Both the position numbers and the translations under genes were made by a program. A DNA stretch of 57,178 bases from Zelonia costaricensis (lineage: Eukaryota > Euglenozoa > Kinetoplastea > Trypanosomatida > Trypanosomatidae): assembly GCA_030849075.1 (NCBI GenBank), contig JASAOO010003438.1:4700-61877 (forward strand), given 5' to 3'. The notes under the pieces are model-generated. The model saw only the letters and a list, made by a program, of their open reading frames with translations, did no database searches and was not told where the DNA came from. Of this stretch, positions 9,459 through 19,077 are shown one piece after another; position 1 is the stretch's first letter; each line of letters starts with the position of its first letter.

Positions 9459-12400
9459 TTACGTTGGTGACGGAAGCACAAAGCTGTACTGCTGGTCCAT
9501 GCCAATGTAGGAGTCGCAGACGAGGTAGACGTTCAGCTCCACGACGCCGTCCGGACTGCACTGCATCCAGTCCTCGTCCCAGTCGATGCGCAGCGTCGTG
9601 GTGCTGCTCTGCCGCAGCCGGTTGACACGCTTCACGGCGACCAGTTCACCCGTCAACTCGTGGCCGACAACGACCCAGTACTGCTCATCCTTCGCCTTCG
9701 AGAATAGAGGGGCGATGACGTTCTTCTGCGCAAAAGACAGACGCTGCAGGTGCACGTTCAGCTCATACGTTGGCTCTCCGTCGTCCTCGGCGTCGGGGGC
9801 AGGCGGGGTCTGCCGAATCGTTAGGTCCAGCTGGATCAGCGGAAGGCCGCGCACCGCCTCCATCGACTCGTTCACGTCACGCTCGCGCAGCCCATAGGCG
9901 GGCATCTCGAGCACCTTCTGGAACTTCTGCAGCACCGCTAGCGGCGCGTTGGCCAGCTCCGCCGCGGCGCGCACCCCGCCGCACTCCCTCTCGATCACCG
10001 GCAGCATCGCCTTGACAACGTTCGGGATTTGCAGCAGCGAGTTGTCGTCCCACCAGCGGGCCTGCACCATGCACTGCATCAGCGTCATGCACCGCAGCGC
10101 CGCGTGCAGGTGCCCGTTGTTGGCAGCCACGTCCACCATAGCCTGTATGACGCGCACCGCGTTGTCCATGGCGGACTTCTGGTCGGTGATGTAGTCCGTG
10201 ATGGGCATCGGGGCCCGCTCGAAGAGCGCCTGAAAGAGGAGGAACGCCTTGGCGTGCGGGCTGTCTGCCTCCGTGTCGCGAATCGGCAGCGACACCTGCC
10301 GCGCCAGCTCCATGTTCAGCTTGTCCTCGTTGTGCCGCACCGGTAGCTCGTTGAACTCCTCCGCGTCGCAGAGCAGCCGAAGCAGCTCCCCGCACGATAG
10401 GTCGGGCTCGATGTTGCGGTTGAAGAGGTCGACCGTGATATGGGAGATGTAGTAGTAGGAGCAGAGCTTGCCAAGCACCGTGTACTGGATGGCGTCGGGG
10501 TCGGCGTCCTCGTCCATCGCGTCTGGCGGCTCGATGCAGCCGCACCGCTCAAGGTCCGCAAGCACCCCTTTCACGAGCGTCGAGAGGAAGATGGTGACGG
10601 CCTTTGGCGAGCCGTCCTCCAGCCCGTAGTACGACGGGTTGCGCGCGATGCGGCGGAACAGGTAGGTCCACGTCAGGTAGTTCACGGCGTCCTGTCGCGT
10701 GTTGATCGTCCCCGAGACGATCTCGGCGTTGATGTGCACGTGCAGCTGCTTGTGCAGGGCGCTCTCGACCGGGAACGGGTCGTAGAGGAACTTGCGGTAA
10801 AAGCCCTTCTTCGGCTCATGGCACAGCACCTGCGCCACCCCCTCCGTGTCGAACTGCGGCCGCCCAGCTCGCCCAATCATCTGCAGCACGTCCGTGATGG
10901 GGAAGTCAACGTAGGAGCTCGTCTTGGCGTCGTAGTATTCGGTGCCCTTCACAACGACCATGTGCGCCGGGAAGTTGACGCCCCAGGCGAGGGTCGACGT
11001 CGCGACGAGAACCTGGATGCGGTTCGACAGGAACGCGTCCTCGACAGTGGCACGGTCGCTCTCGAGCAGGCCGGCGTGGTGAATGCCGACACCGAACTGC
11101 AGGCAGTGCTTCACGTACGGGTCGTCCAGCTGCGCGGTGTACTTCTGCACCTGGTCCACATCCATGTGGACCCACTTGGCGGTGTTGCCCTCCATCAGCA
11201 GGAAGCCGATGAGCGCCATGGCGGTAAGACGAGTCTGGCGCCGTGACGACACAAAGACGATGACGGGTTGCGTCGGGCTCTTCTCACAGATTGCGTTGTA
11301 CGTCGGCTTGTTCATGGTTGCCATCCGCGGGCAGTAGTTCTTCCCGTGGTACCCAGCGATGTGCACCGTCATCGGCACCGGCCGCACGGAGGGGTCAAAG
11401 TTGTAGACGGCCCACTTCTTCTCCACGCCGAGCCAGGAGCTGAGGTCGCCCGGGTTGGAGACGGCGGTGGAGAGGCCGACAAGACGGATCGGCGCCTTCA
11501 GATTCCAGCCGATGTACCGCATGCGGCTCACAATGACCTCGAGAATGGGGCCACGGTCGGTGCCGAGCATGTGCACTTCGTCAAACACCACCAACTTCAC
11601 CGCCGTCACGTAGCTGCGCACTTGCCAGTTGCGCGAGATGCCGTCCCACTTCTCCGGCGTCGTGCACAGGATGTCCGCCTTCGCCAGCGCGCCAATGTCC
11701 GGCGTCGCGTCGCCAGAGAGCTCGACGACGGAGCGGCCCACCAGCTTCATGCGAGCCTTCCAGTCGCGCAGCCGCTCCTTTACGAGTGCCTTGAGCGGCG
11801 CAATGTAGACCACCTTCTTACCAGGGTACTGCTCAAAGACGCGCAGGATGGCCATCTCAGCTGCGATCGTCTTGCCACTCCCTGTCGGCGCGCCGAGAAA
11901 GACGTTCTGGTCGGTGTGGAACATGGTGTGGAAGATCTGCGTCTGCACCGCGTTGAGCTGACTGTAGTTGCGGTACAGGACGTGGTACTCCTCTGGAATG
12001 GCGTGCAGCCGCAGCGGGCGCAGAGGCAGGAGCTTCGTTGTCATCTGCGAGTCCTCGGGCAGGTGCAGGTGGCCGATGGAGAAGGTGTAGTCCTCCTTGC
12101 ACCCCATCCACCGGTCGCTGTACAGCCGGACCGAGTACATGTCATACTGCGGCACGATCGGAACAGCCAGGTTGACGACGTGCGGCGTGCCCGCCTCCAC
12201 CTCCTTGCGCGTCAGCGTGACGGACTCGTGGTGGAAGATGAAGTGGTTGTCCTGGTCCTCGACAAGAAGCCAGAAGAGCTCCGAGTTGCCCGACAGGTCG
12301 CGGCTCCACATAAAGTCGGCCTCGATCGTGACCTTGACGCGCAGGATGGACCGCGTGATGGGCTGCACGTCGATGTCGAGGTTGACGGACGGAAACTTGG

Positions 12401-15400
12401 CGACGAGGTCGGCAATGTCGCGGCCGGCGCGTACGTTGTGCACCATCTCCCCCACCTCCTTGGCCGTCATCTCCTGCAGCAGCTGCATGCTGGGGTTGCG
12501 CTTGTTCAGATTCACCCACACGGCGTCGGTGATGTTGACGCGGTGACTCCAGTTTGAGAACTGCGTCAGCGGGTGCTCAAAGTCCCAGCACCGGTGCTCC
12601 ATGCACTTGCACAGCGTCAGGTACGTGTAGGTCGTCAGCGGGTGGCCGCGTTCGAGCTCGATCTCGAAGAGGGCGCGGCAGATGCGGGGCATGTTCTGCA
12701 TGACGTACACCATGTCCGACGACAAGGAGTGCGCCTCCACCGGAAGGCGGTTGATGTACGCCTTGAGCAGCGTCGTCACCTTCCACTGCACGCTCGTCTC
12801 GTCGGTGCTCTCGCCGCTGACGCGGTACTCGCGCACCTGCTTCGGCAGGAACTGGTGCAGCCGCTGCAGCTCGTCGAGCTCCTCCTGCCGGACCTTGAGC
12901 TGCCCAAACTCCTTCGCCGACGCAGCAATGTTCATCGCCGTGCCCATGTCCAGCGCGTCAATCCACGTGTCGTCGGCCCGCCGCATCTTCTCGTTGAAGA
13001 TGCTGATGCTCTCGTAGGTGATGTAGTAGTGGCTAGCGAGGCGACCCAGGTCGGTGCTCTCCACCGAGCCGGTCTCCGGGTTGTAGCGCACCATGCCGGC
13101 GATGGCGAGATCCGTGAAAGACGTGTTGATCATGTCGTACCGCACCAGCTTCAGCTCGGGGTCCTTGCGGACGTTGTTGACCTTGAGCCCGTAGGTAAGT
13201 GGGTTGACGCGGATGCGCTGCCACATGTACGTGTACTCGAGCCACGAGGAGGCCTCCACGACGGATGAGATGGTGCCGGCGTTCACCTCGGCGTTGAGGT
13301 GGTCGCACAGCTTCCCCTGCATCTGGCTCTCGATTGGCAGGGCGTGGGCGATGAGCCGCAAAAAGTGGCTGACCTCCTTGTCGTCTGAGATGATGATGCC
13401 GTGACCGCTCGTGTCGAACTGCGGTCGACCGGCGCGACCGAAGATCTGCATGACGTCCAGCACCGAGATGGACACGAGGCCACCGCGCTTGGGGTCGTAC
13501 ATCTGCGTTCCGCGAATCACCACCGTGTGCGCTGGCAGGTTCACACCCCACGCCAGGGTGCTCGTGCAGCACAGCACGCGCAGGTAGCCGTCGCGGAAGA
13601 AGCCCTCGGTGCTGGTGCGGTCGTAGCGCACGAGGCCAGCGTGGTGGGCACCGAAACCGGCGGCGAAGAGGGTCGCCAAGTCGCGCCCCTGCAGCGTGCG
13701 GCCCTTCTTCTCGACGGCCGACGGCATGACACCCTTGTACTGGAAGAGGTGCTCTTCGCCACGGCGCTTCGACTCCTCGATGAAGTACTTGGCCAGGCCG
13801 ACCGTCTGCTTCCGCGAGTGCACAAACACCATCACCTGGTGCCCATCGCGCACATTCTTCACCACCTCTTCGTAGGCCAGCCGGTCTAGCTCAAGCTCCT
13901 TGCTGTACCGCTGCTGCCCCGCCGTGCTCTGCACCCCGATGAAGGTCTGCTCCAGCGGCACCGGGCGGTACTCGGGCCCGAAGACCTTGAGCCCCTCGCG
14001 CAGGTCCGCCTGCAGGAAGTTGGCCACGTCCTTGTAGTTGGGCAACGTTGCCGAGAGGCCGACGAGGCGGATGCGCTGCTCTGGGTTCAGCTCGCCGTGC
14101 CGCAGCGTGCGCGCCACCAGCGCCTCCAGCACCGGGCCGCGCTCCTCGTTGAGCAGGTGGATCTCATCCATGATGATAAGCCGGACCTGGCTCACCAGCT
14201 CCTCGTTGCTCTGCTTGCGCGTGATGACGTCCCACTTCTCGGGCGTCGTCACAATCACCTGTGTTTCGGCCAGCTCGCGCTTTGTCAGCTGCATGTCGCC
14301 TGTCAGCTCACGCACCTTCATCATAAACGGGGCCAGCCGCCGCGAGAAGTTCTCCACCATCTCCTGCGCCAACGCTTTCATCGGCGCCACGAAGATGATC
14401 TTGAAGTCGCGATCCAGCACACCGCCCTCGAAGTGCTCGCTGATGCACCGCAGCATGACCAGCAATGCGCAAACCGTCTTGCCCGCACCGGTCGGCGCAC
14501 ACACCAGCATGTTCTGCGAGGTGTGGAATGCCGTCTGAAAGATGGTTGTCTGAATAGTGTTGAGGTGGGTGATGGAGAGAAAGGCCGGGTGCGTCCACTC
14601 GGGCATCGACGTCGCCACGCACACACGCTTGTTCTCCGGCATTATCTCCTGCCGGGGCGGTGGAATGTGGATGCGCACGTGTCCCGGCTTCTTCGTGACG
14701 GTGGCGCCGGCAGGCATGATGGAGCCGGTCACGCTGAAGTCACGCTTGAACAGCTCGTCCAGCTCCGACTCCTGCATGAGCACCCGATAGCGCTTGTTCA
14801 TGTGGGCTAGCCACTTCTGGTCGGTGACCTTGCCAGCGTCGTTGATGACCACATCCTGCCCCTGCGACCGCTGGTTCGAGTTCTTGACGAAGCGCACCGT
14901 CAGCCCCTTTGGCCCGCCGGCGGACTGGCTGACGCCGGTGTCACCCGCGTCCTCAAGTGTGCAGAACTCCTCCAAGAGGCGCAGAAACACCTCGCGGGGG
15001 CGGTACATGATGCACTGCAGCAGGTCGTAGTGCTTGTCTCCCAGCACCTCCAGCAGCTCATCAATGACGCGCACTTTCGTTCGCTCCTTCTGGTCAAGCG
15101 TCTCGCACGCCGTCACGCGGTCCAGCGCGTTCAGGAGCACCTTGGTCAGGTCCTCGTCGAAATTCACGTACACCTGCGACACAATGTCGTCCACGCTGGA
15201 CAGCAGCATGTCGAGCGACACCTTGCGCTGCTCCTGGTACGCCGAGCGACCCGACCCGCCAACGCGGTCGCCGCGCGGCGACAACGGCTCGCCCGAGTGC
15301 GTCAGCAGCGCCACCGGCCTCTGCGGCTGCATGCAGGACGAGACAAAGCTGCTGGCCTGCACTCCGTCTGTGAAGATGTCCTCAGCGAGGCTGCTGTGCG

Positions 15401-16094
15401 TCATCGAGCTCTGCTGCCGCCCCGCAGCGCCACCCCGCAGCGCCTTGGCGTCATCGAGGTGTTTGCGGCTCAGCAGCCCCGCCAGCCGCCTCACTGCGGC
15501 GTCGATCGCCGCGCTGGTCCCGACCCCACCGCCGCCGTCACCGCCGCTGCTGCCAGCGTTGGGTCGGTTGCCGCGATTGCCCTGCTGCGATCGGGCACCT
15601 GTGCCGCCGGACGCGCGCTCGTTGCCGTAGAAGCTCCCCGTGTTCGGCGCCTGCACGTCTGGCGGTAGCACCTTGCGCTCTGCCGGGCTGCTTTCGGCGT
15701 GGCTGCCGAGGCCGGTCGCCGGGTCGGCCCTCCGCTGATCATTGCCGCCCTCACGCGGTATGGGTACTGGTCCGGGTCCTGGAGCCGGCCGCGCTACAGG
15801 CGCCTGGCTAGGCGCCGGCGTTGGCGCGGGCCGTGAGAATGGAACGTGTGCAGGCGGTGGCGCTGATGTCGGTGGTGGTGCTGATGCCGATGCCGGTGGC
15901 CTCGCTTCGGGGTTGTAGTTGTTGTAGTAGTTCTTCTTCCGATTAATCGGCGGCTGGCCGCCAGGCGGCCTGCTGCTACCAACACCACTGCCTGTCCACG
16001 CGTCCGGCTGTGGGGCGTTGTTGCTGCCGCCTCCGTTGGGGCTCCACGGACCACGGCCGCCCGCCGGGCGATCAGGCGGTCGCGACCCTTGCAT
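9459..16094 (-). CDS. ASCC3/Slh1-type Ski2-like RNA helicase with two cassettes
   Basis: Predicted 2211 residues, close to human ASCC3 length. Residues 1-170 are Pro/Gly/Ser/Asn-rich and disordered. Cassette 1: Walker A APTGAGKT near residue 530, DEIHLL near 640, SATLPNY, then a GRAGRPQFDTSG motif VI, followed by winged-helix and Sec63 domains to about 1330. Cassette 2: GAPTGSGKTIAAE near 1400, DEVHMLG near 1505, LSTAVSNPGDL in place of SAT, VFVSSRRQTRLTA, FGVGIHHAGL, WGVNFPAHMVVVKGTEYYD and GRAGRPQFDTEG, with a second Sec63 domain to the end. Both cassettes keep ATPase motifs. The second cassette (YIAPLKALVKERLRDWK, NYCPRMATMNKP) follows ASCC3/Slh1 rather than the U5 snRNP helicase Brr2, whose second cassette is degenerate. 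Known family role: splitting collided ribosomes in the ribosome-quality-control trigger complex, and alkylation repair in animals. Automatic annotation may call this Brr2. Confidence 0.93.
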   Translation of the reverse strand: MQGSRPPDRPAGGRGPWSPNGGGSNNAPQPDAWTGSGVGSSRPPGGQPPINRKKNYYNNYNPEARPPASASAPPPTSAPPPAHVPFSRPAPTPAPSQAPVARPAPGPGPVPIPREGGNDQRRADPATGLGSHAESSPAERKVLPPDVQAPNTGSFYGNERASGGTGARSQQGNRGNRPNAGSSGGDGGGGVGTSAAIDAAVRRLAGLLSRKHLDDAKALRGGAAGRQQSSMTHSSLAEDIFTDGVQASSFVSSCMQPQRPVALLTHSGEPLSPRGDRVGGSGRSAYQEQRKVSLDMLLSSVDDIVSQVYVNFDEDLTKVLLNALDRVTACETLDQKERTKVRVIDELLEVLGDKHYDLLQCIMYRPREVFLRLLEEFCTLEDAGDTGVSQSAGGPKGLTVRFVKNSNQRSQGQDVVINDAGKVTDQKWLAHMNKRYRVLMQESELDELFKRDFSVTGSIMPAGATVTKKPGHVRIHIPPPRQEIMPENKRVCVATSMPEWTHPAFLSITHLNTIQTTIFQTAFHTSQNMLVCAPTGAGKTVCALLVMLRCISEHFEGGVLDRDFKIIFVAPMKALAQEMVENFSRRLAPFMMKVRELTGDMQLTKRELAETQVIVTTPEKWDVITRKQSNEELVSQVRLIIMDEIHLLNEERGPVLEALVARTLRHGELNPEQRIRLVGLSATLPNYKDVANFLQADLREGLKVFGPEYRPVPLEQTFIGVQSTAGQQRYSKELELDRLAYEEVVKNVRDGHQVMVFVHSRKQTVGLAKYFIEESKRRGEEHLFQYKGVMPSAVEKKGRTLQGRDLATLFAAGFGAHHAGLVRYDRTSTEGFFRDGYLRVLCCTSTLAWGVNLPAHTVVIRGTQMYDPKRGGLVSISVLDVMQIFGRAGRPQFDTSGHGIIISDDKEVSHFLRLIAHALPIESQMQGKLCDHLNAEVNAGTISSVVEASSWLEYTYMWQRIRVNPLTYGLKVNNVRKDPELKLVRYDMINTSFTDLAIAGMVRYNPETGSVESTDLGRLASHYYITYESISIFNEKMRRADDTWIDALDMGTAMNIAASAKEFGQLKVRQEELDELQRLHQFLPKQVREYRVSGESTDETSVQWKVTTLLKAYINRLPVEAHSLSSDMVYVMQNMPRICRALFEIELERGHPLTTYTYLTLCKCMEHRCWDFEHPLTQFSNWSHRVNITDAVWVNLNKRNPSMQLLQEMTAKEVGEMVHNVRAGRDIADLVAKFPSVNLDIDVQPITRSILRVKVTIEADFMWSRDLSGNSELFWLLVEDQDNHFIFHHESVTLTRKEVEAGTPHVVNLAVPIVPQYDMYSVRLYSDRWMGCKEDYTFSIGHLHLPEDSQMTTKLLPLRPLRLHAIPEEYHVLYRNYSQLNAVQTQIFHTMFHTDQNVFLGAPTGSGKTIAAEMAILRVFEQYPGKKVVYIAPLKALVKERLRDWKARMKLVGRSVVELSGDATPDIGALAKADILCTTPEKWDGISRNWQVRSYVTAVKLVVFDEVHMLGTDRGPILEVIVSRMRYIGWNLKAPIRLVGLSTAVSNPGDLSSWLGVEKKWAVYNFDPSVRPVPMTVHIAGYHGKNYCPRMATMNKPTYNAICEKSPTQPVIVFVSSRRQTRLTAMALIGFLLMEGNTAKWVHMDVDQVQKYTAQLDDPYVKHCLQFGVGIHHAGLLESDRATVEDAFLSNRIQVLVATSTLAWGVNFPAHMVVVKGTEYYDAKTSSYVDFPITDVLQMIGRAGRPQFDTEGVAQVLCHEPKKGFYRKFLYDPFPVESALHKQLHVHINAEIVSGTINTRQDAVNYLTWTYLFRRIARNPSYYGLEDGSPKAVTIFLSTLVKGVLADLERCGCIEPPDAMDEDADPDAIQYTVLGKLCSYYYISHITVDLFNRNIEPDLSCGELLRLLCDAEEFNELPVRHNEDKLNMELARQVSLPIRDTEADSPHAKAFLLFQALFERAPMPITDYITDQKSAMDNAVRVIQAMVDVAANNGHLHAALRCMTLMQCMVQARWWDDNSLLQIPNVVKAMLPVIERECGGVRAAAELANAPLAVLQKFQKVLEMPAYGLRERDVNESMEAVRGLPLIQLDLTIRQTPPAPDAEDDGEPTYELNVHLQRLSFAQKNVIAPLFSKAKDEQYWVVVGHELTGELVAVKRVNRLRQSSTTTLRIDWDEDWMQCSPDGVVELNVYLVCDSYIGMDQQYSFVLPSPT

Positions 16095-16201
16095 GACGAC
16101 TCAGAAAGCTTAAAAGAGCGCTTTCGCTGCGCACGAGCGGTGTTACGCGCGCGGCCCACAAACCCGCTGACGTTCTTTCCACCTTCCGGTCGCGGTGTTG
16201 C

Positions 16202-16297
16202 CTCCCACACGCGGCGCAGACGTGCGCGAAGGCCGGAAGCGCAGGAGAGCGCGAGACCGAGAACGAGAGAGGAGGGGGAGGAGGAGGGGAAAGGGAT
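16202..16297 (-). promoter_or_regulatory. Polypyrimidine tract and candidate spliced-leader acceptor for the helicase
   Basis: The minus strand has a C/T tract at about 16297-16264 (CCT-rich). The first AG downstream is at 16203-16202, which would leave a 5' UTR of about 107 nucleotides before the ATG at 16094. Inference from sequence. Confidence 0.4.
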
Positions 16298-17438
16298 GTA
16301 GCAGGACCGGTAAAGGGAGCGACGAGCAGCAAAACACGCCGTGTAGATATCGAGAGAGAGAGCCGACGACACCCGGTGAGGGAGAGTGCCAGTGCCCCGA
16401 TCACACGCGTCCGAGGGAAATGGTCACAAAGGGAGGTGTGCGCAGCGGCGCGCTGGATTGCACGGGAAAGGCGAAGTGGAGAAAAGTGGGTGGGTGGGTG
16501 AGAACGCACACTGGGGCGAGGTAGAGGAAAGGAGGGGGGCGGAGAAGCGGAGTCACGCGTGGTGCGAGAGGAGGTGCAGCCCAGAGAGAGAGAGAGCCGC
16601 GACGAACGATGGAAGCTTCGAGACGGCTCGGCGTGCACGCGAGCATGCCGATGAGGAGAGAGCGCCAGGGAGGGGAGGGGAGGGGGGGTGGCGAGTAGGC
16701 AAGTTGTCAGAGGCAAAGGACATGGGTTGAGAGAAGCTGCGGTGAAGAACAGATTCAAGCACACCAGCGATGCTGCGAAAGGCAAAGGAGACGTGAAGCG
16801 TCGCTTTGGAGGAAAAGAAACGTTCGGAGAAGAGGGACTCACTCGCCGACTGCTCTGTCATTCCTCGGAGGTGGTGCGCTTTCACAGAAATCGCATCGTC
16901 GGCCGCCACAGCGGACCCTAAAGCGGCAGCGGCACAACATCAAGATGCTCGAGGGCACGAGAAAGCGCTGTCCAGTGACTACCGTGGTGGAGCATCACAA
17001 GAGAGGAGAACAAGAAAACGTCGCCGCGTAGCACTCCGGAGCAGTACCGCCAGCACGGCGCGCAACAAAGGGGAAAAAGACGTGGGACTCCCAGACGTCA
17101 TCGCGCCTATTCCACTGCTGTCACGCCACGCGGACGTTGCACGTCGGAGAAGAGAGACCACGACAAGGGTGCAGCCCGCACAGGCTCCGTTGATGGCACC
17201 GCACCGTAGTTTCCGTCCGCTTCGGCGGCTCGATTGTGTTTTGGGGGTCTTTTTTTCGTGAGGAGCTCATTCCTCTTCTCGGGGCGGGAAAGAAGGCGCA
17301 CTTAGCCAGTCGCGTCCAGGGTGGGGCGTCAGAGGACAGTTCACGAGGTTGTGAGGTGAGGGGGTAGCTCTACCGTCTCGTGACGACAACGACGCCCGAG
17401 ACAGAGCAGTACACAAGAAAGGAAGTTGAACACTCAAG

Positions 17439-17462
17439 TCCACACACACACACACACACACA
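17439..17462. repeat. (CA)n microsatellite
   Basis: About 11-12 CA units, just downstream of the histidine phosphatase gene in its transcription direction. Confidence 0.9.
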
Positions 17463-17538
17463 GATACAGATGCGCACGCAATGAGGGGGGTGCGTGTGGG
17501 TTTTGAGTCGAGCATACTGCACTCAGGGTCTGTCCAGA

Positions 17539-19077
17539 CTACTTCGAGTACTGGATCACAATGCGGGTGCGCAGCAGGTCGGTGGAGCCGACCGAGTCCA
17601 CCTCCCACTCAACCGACAAGGGCGGCAGCGGCTTGGTGCGCACCAGGGCCACCACTTGAGTCTTGGATGACAACGTGTTGCCCTTCTTCTTCGTACGCCC
17701 CTTTCCGCCCTTCGCTGCTGACGCCGGCGCGCACACACTCGACTCGAGGCGCTGCCGCTCTTCGGCCGTGGGAATGCGGTAGAAGTTGTTGTGTCGGTGC
17801 AACGCAGTAATACTGCAGTACGGCACAGAGTACCCGGCTCCTTTGTCGTGGTACTTCGGGCAGCACACCTCCAACAGCGTTGACACCACGTCAGCATGGG
17901 TGACGGCCATGACGTGCATCGGCGGCAGCAGCGCTGGAGGGCCCGCTGCGTCGCGGTCCTCTGGCGTCCGCTCCAGCCACGTTTGAAAGTACTTGGGAAG
18001 TCGCGTGCGCTGCTCCACCTCGACAACTTTCTGTACCGCCCACGGCACCATACTCTCTGGCTGAGTAGCACCGCCGCGTAAATAGTGCGTGTGCATCAAA
18101 AGCTCGCAACGACGCGCGAGGTCCGACTTCCCCTCCGGGTGCGCCACGCCGCATCCACGAAAAAGCGCGTCGGTGGCGGCGGCAGCGGCGCCGGTCTCGG
18201 ACTTCGTCGGCGGCGAGGATGTGCCGCCTCGCGACGGCCGTTGTGCAGCTCCCCGCTCCGACACGGACGCGGCGCTAGGAGTGCTCGCGAGTCGATCGCT
18301 TATTGCCGACGCTACGGCGGCGCACGTCCAGACAGGAAGAGAGGTGTGGACATCGAGCCACCCCTCGGCCAGCGCCGCCCACGAGGACGCGACGGCTGCA
18401 CTGATGCCGTACTCGCCCAGTAGCGTCAACTCTTCGGCGGCGCGAGACTTTAGGAACGGGACAAGCGTCGCACGCAGCGACTCGAGCTGCAGCCGGAAAC
18501 ACAGCCCGTCACCGGCCGCACCTCGCGTCCGTGGCGGCTCGCATGTCGCGTACGCGCCGCCAAGCACGGGTGGAGTGCGGAACACCTTCGCCTGTTGCCA
18601 GTCGGCCAAAAGGGGATCCACGTACATGGGCAGACGCCCCCCGAAAGCGACAACGTTCATAATGGCAGCCGTCTCAATGCAGCGGTGAAATGGTGAGACC
18701 AGAAAGAGCGTGAACGTGCCATTTATGCGCTGCTCCACCTTCTTTTCCTGCCGAAGAGCGAAGTACTTGAGAGCGGTCTCGAAGCTCTGCTTGCGTCCTG
18801 CGTTGGAGAGGGGAGGGTCATGGAGCGGGAGCAGTGCATTACCTTTCCAAGCCCGATCAGCGTGGTCCTGTCGCTCGCCGTGGCGTATTAGCACGAGCAC
18901 GTCGCTGAGGTGCTCCTCCTGCTCCCGCGCAGTGCTTTGGCTCGACTTGGCGGACTTGGCAAACTGCAGCGCTGTCAGCAGTGTCACCTCGTCCGCTGGA
19001 CGCGACCGCCTGCCGCCGGTGCTAATGCTGACGTGCTCTCTCGCATTGGGGTGCGCTGGTGTCGCTACCGGCGGCAT
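17539..19077 (-). CDS. Histidine phosphatase superfamily protein (UBASH3/TFC7-like), probably membrane-linked
   Basis: 512 residues from the only in-frame ATG (19077). The family's catalytic elements are present: LVLIRHGERQ with the nucleophilic His66 and Arg65, a second Arg in SPFHRCIETA (about 132), LLGEYGISA carrying the likely Glu (about 222) and a second His in AVTHAD (about 394). The RHGERxDxxxxxW pattern and the VPYCSI segment near the C terminus resemble the UBASH3/ecdysteroid phosphatase/TFC7 branch rather than glycolytic phosphoglycerate mutase. A Ser/Gly-rich insertion (about 265-305) separates the halves, and a basic Gly/Lys linker (GGKGRTKKKG) precedes the final strands. Upstream of the ATG the frame stays open for over 150 codons and encodes a strongly hydrophobic Leu-rich segment (about 19200-19135), so the true protein may begin earlier as a signal-anchored enzyme. 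Substrate unknown. Confidence 0.85.
   Translation of the reverse strand: MPPVATPAHPNAREHVSISTGGRRSRPADEVTLLTALQFAKSAKSSQSTAREQEEHLSDVLVLIRHGERQDHADRAWKGNALLPLHDPPLSNAGRKQSFETALKYFALRQEKKVEQRINGTFTLFLVSPFHRCIETAAIMNVVAFGGRLPMYVDPLLADWQQAKVFRTPPVLGGAYATCEPPRTRGAAGDGLCFRLQLESLRATLVPFLKSRAAEELTLLGEYGISAAVASSWAALAEGWLDVHTSLPVWTCAAVASAISDRLASTPSAASVSERGAAQRPSRGGTSSPPTKSETGAAAAATDALFRGCGVAHPEGKSDLARRCELLMHTHYLRGGATQPESMVPWAVQKVVEVEQRTRLPKYFQTWLERTPEDRDAAGPPALLPPMHVMAVTHADVVSTLLEVCCPKYHDKGAGYSVPYCSITALHRHNNFYRIPTAEERQRLESSVCAPASAAKGGKGRTKKKGNTLSSKTQVVALVRTKPLPPLSVEWEVDSVGSTDLLRTRIVIQYSK

Larger units (their letters stand above)
16095..17538. other. Intergenic, 1.4 kb
   Basis: No supported gene. It contains the acceptor described at 16202-16297, long purine-rich stretches (pyrimidine on minus) near 16650-16690 and 16800-16835, and a (CA)n microsatellite near 17440-17462 close to the phosphatase stop codon. 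Confidence 0.55.

Noticed and set aside
10440..15668. Several plus-strand frames opposite the helicase (for example 11268-12557)
   Set aside because: The helicase reading is unambiguous through all motifs; the opposite frames are Leu/Arg/Val/His-rich shadows.
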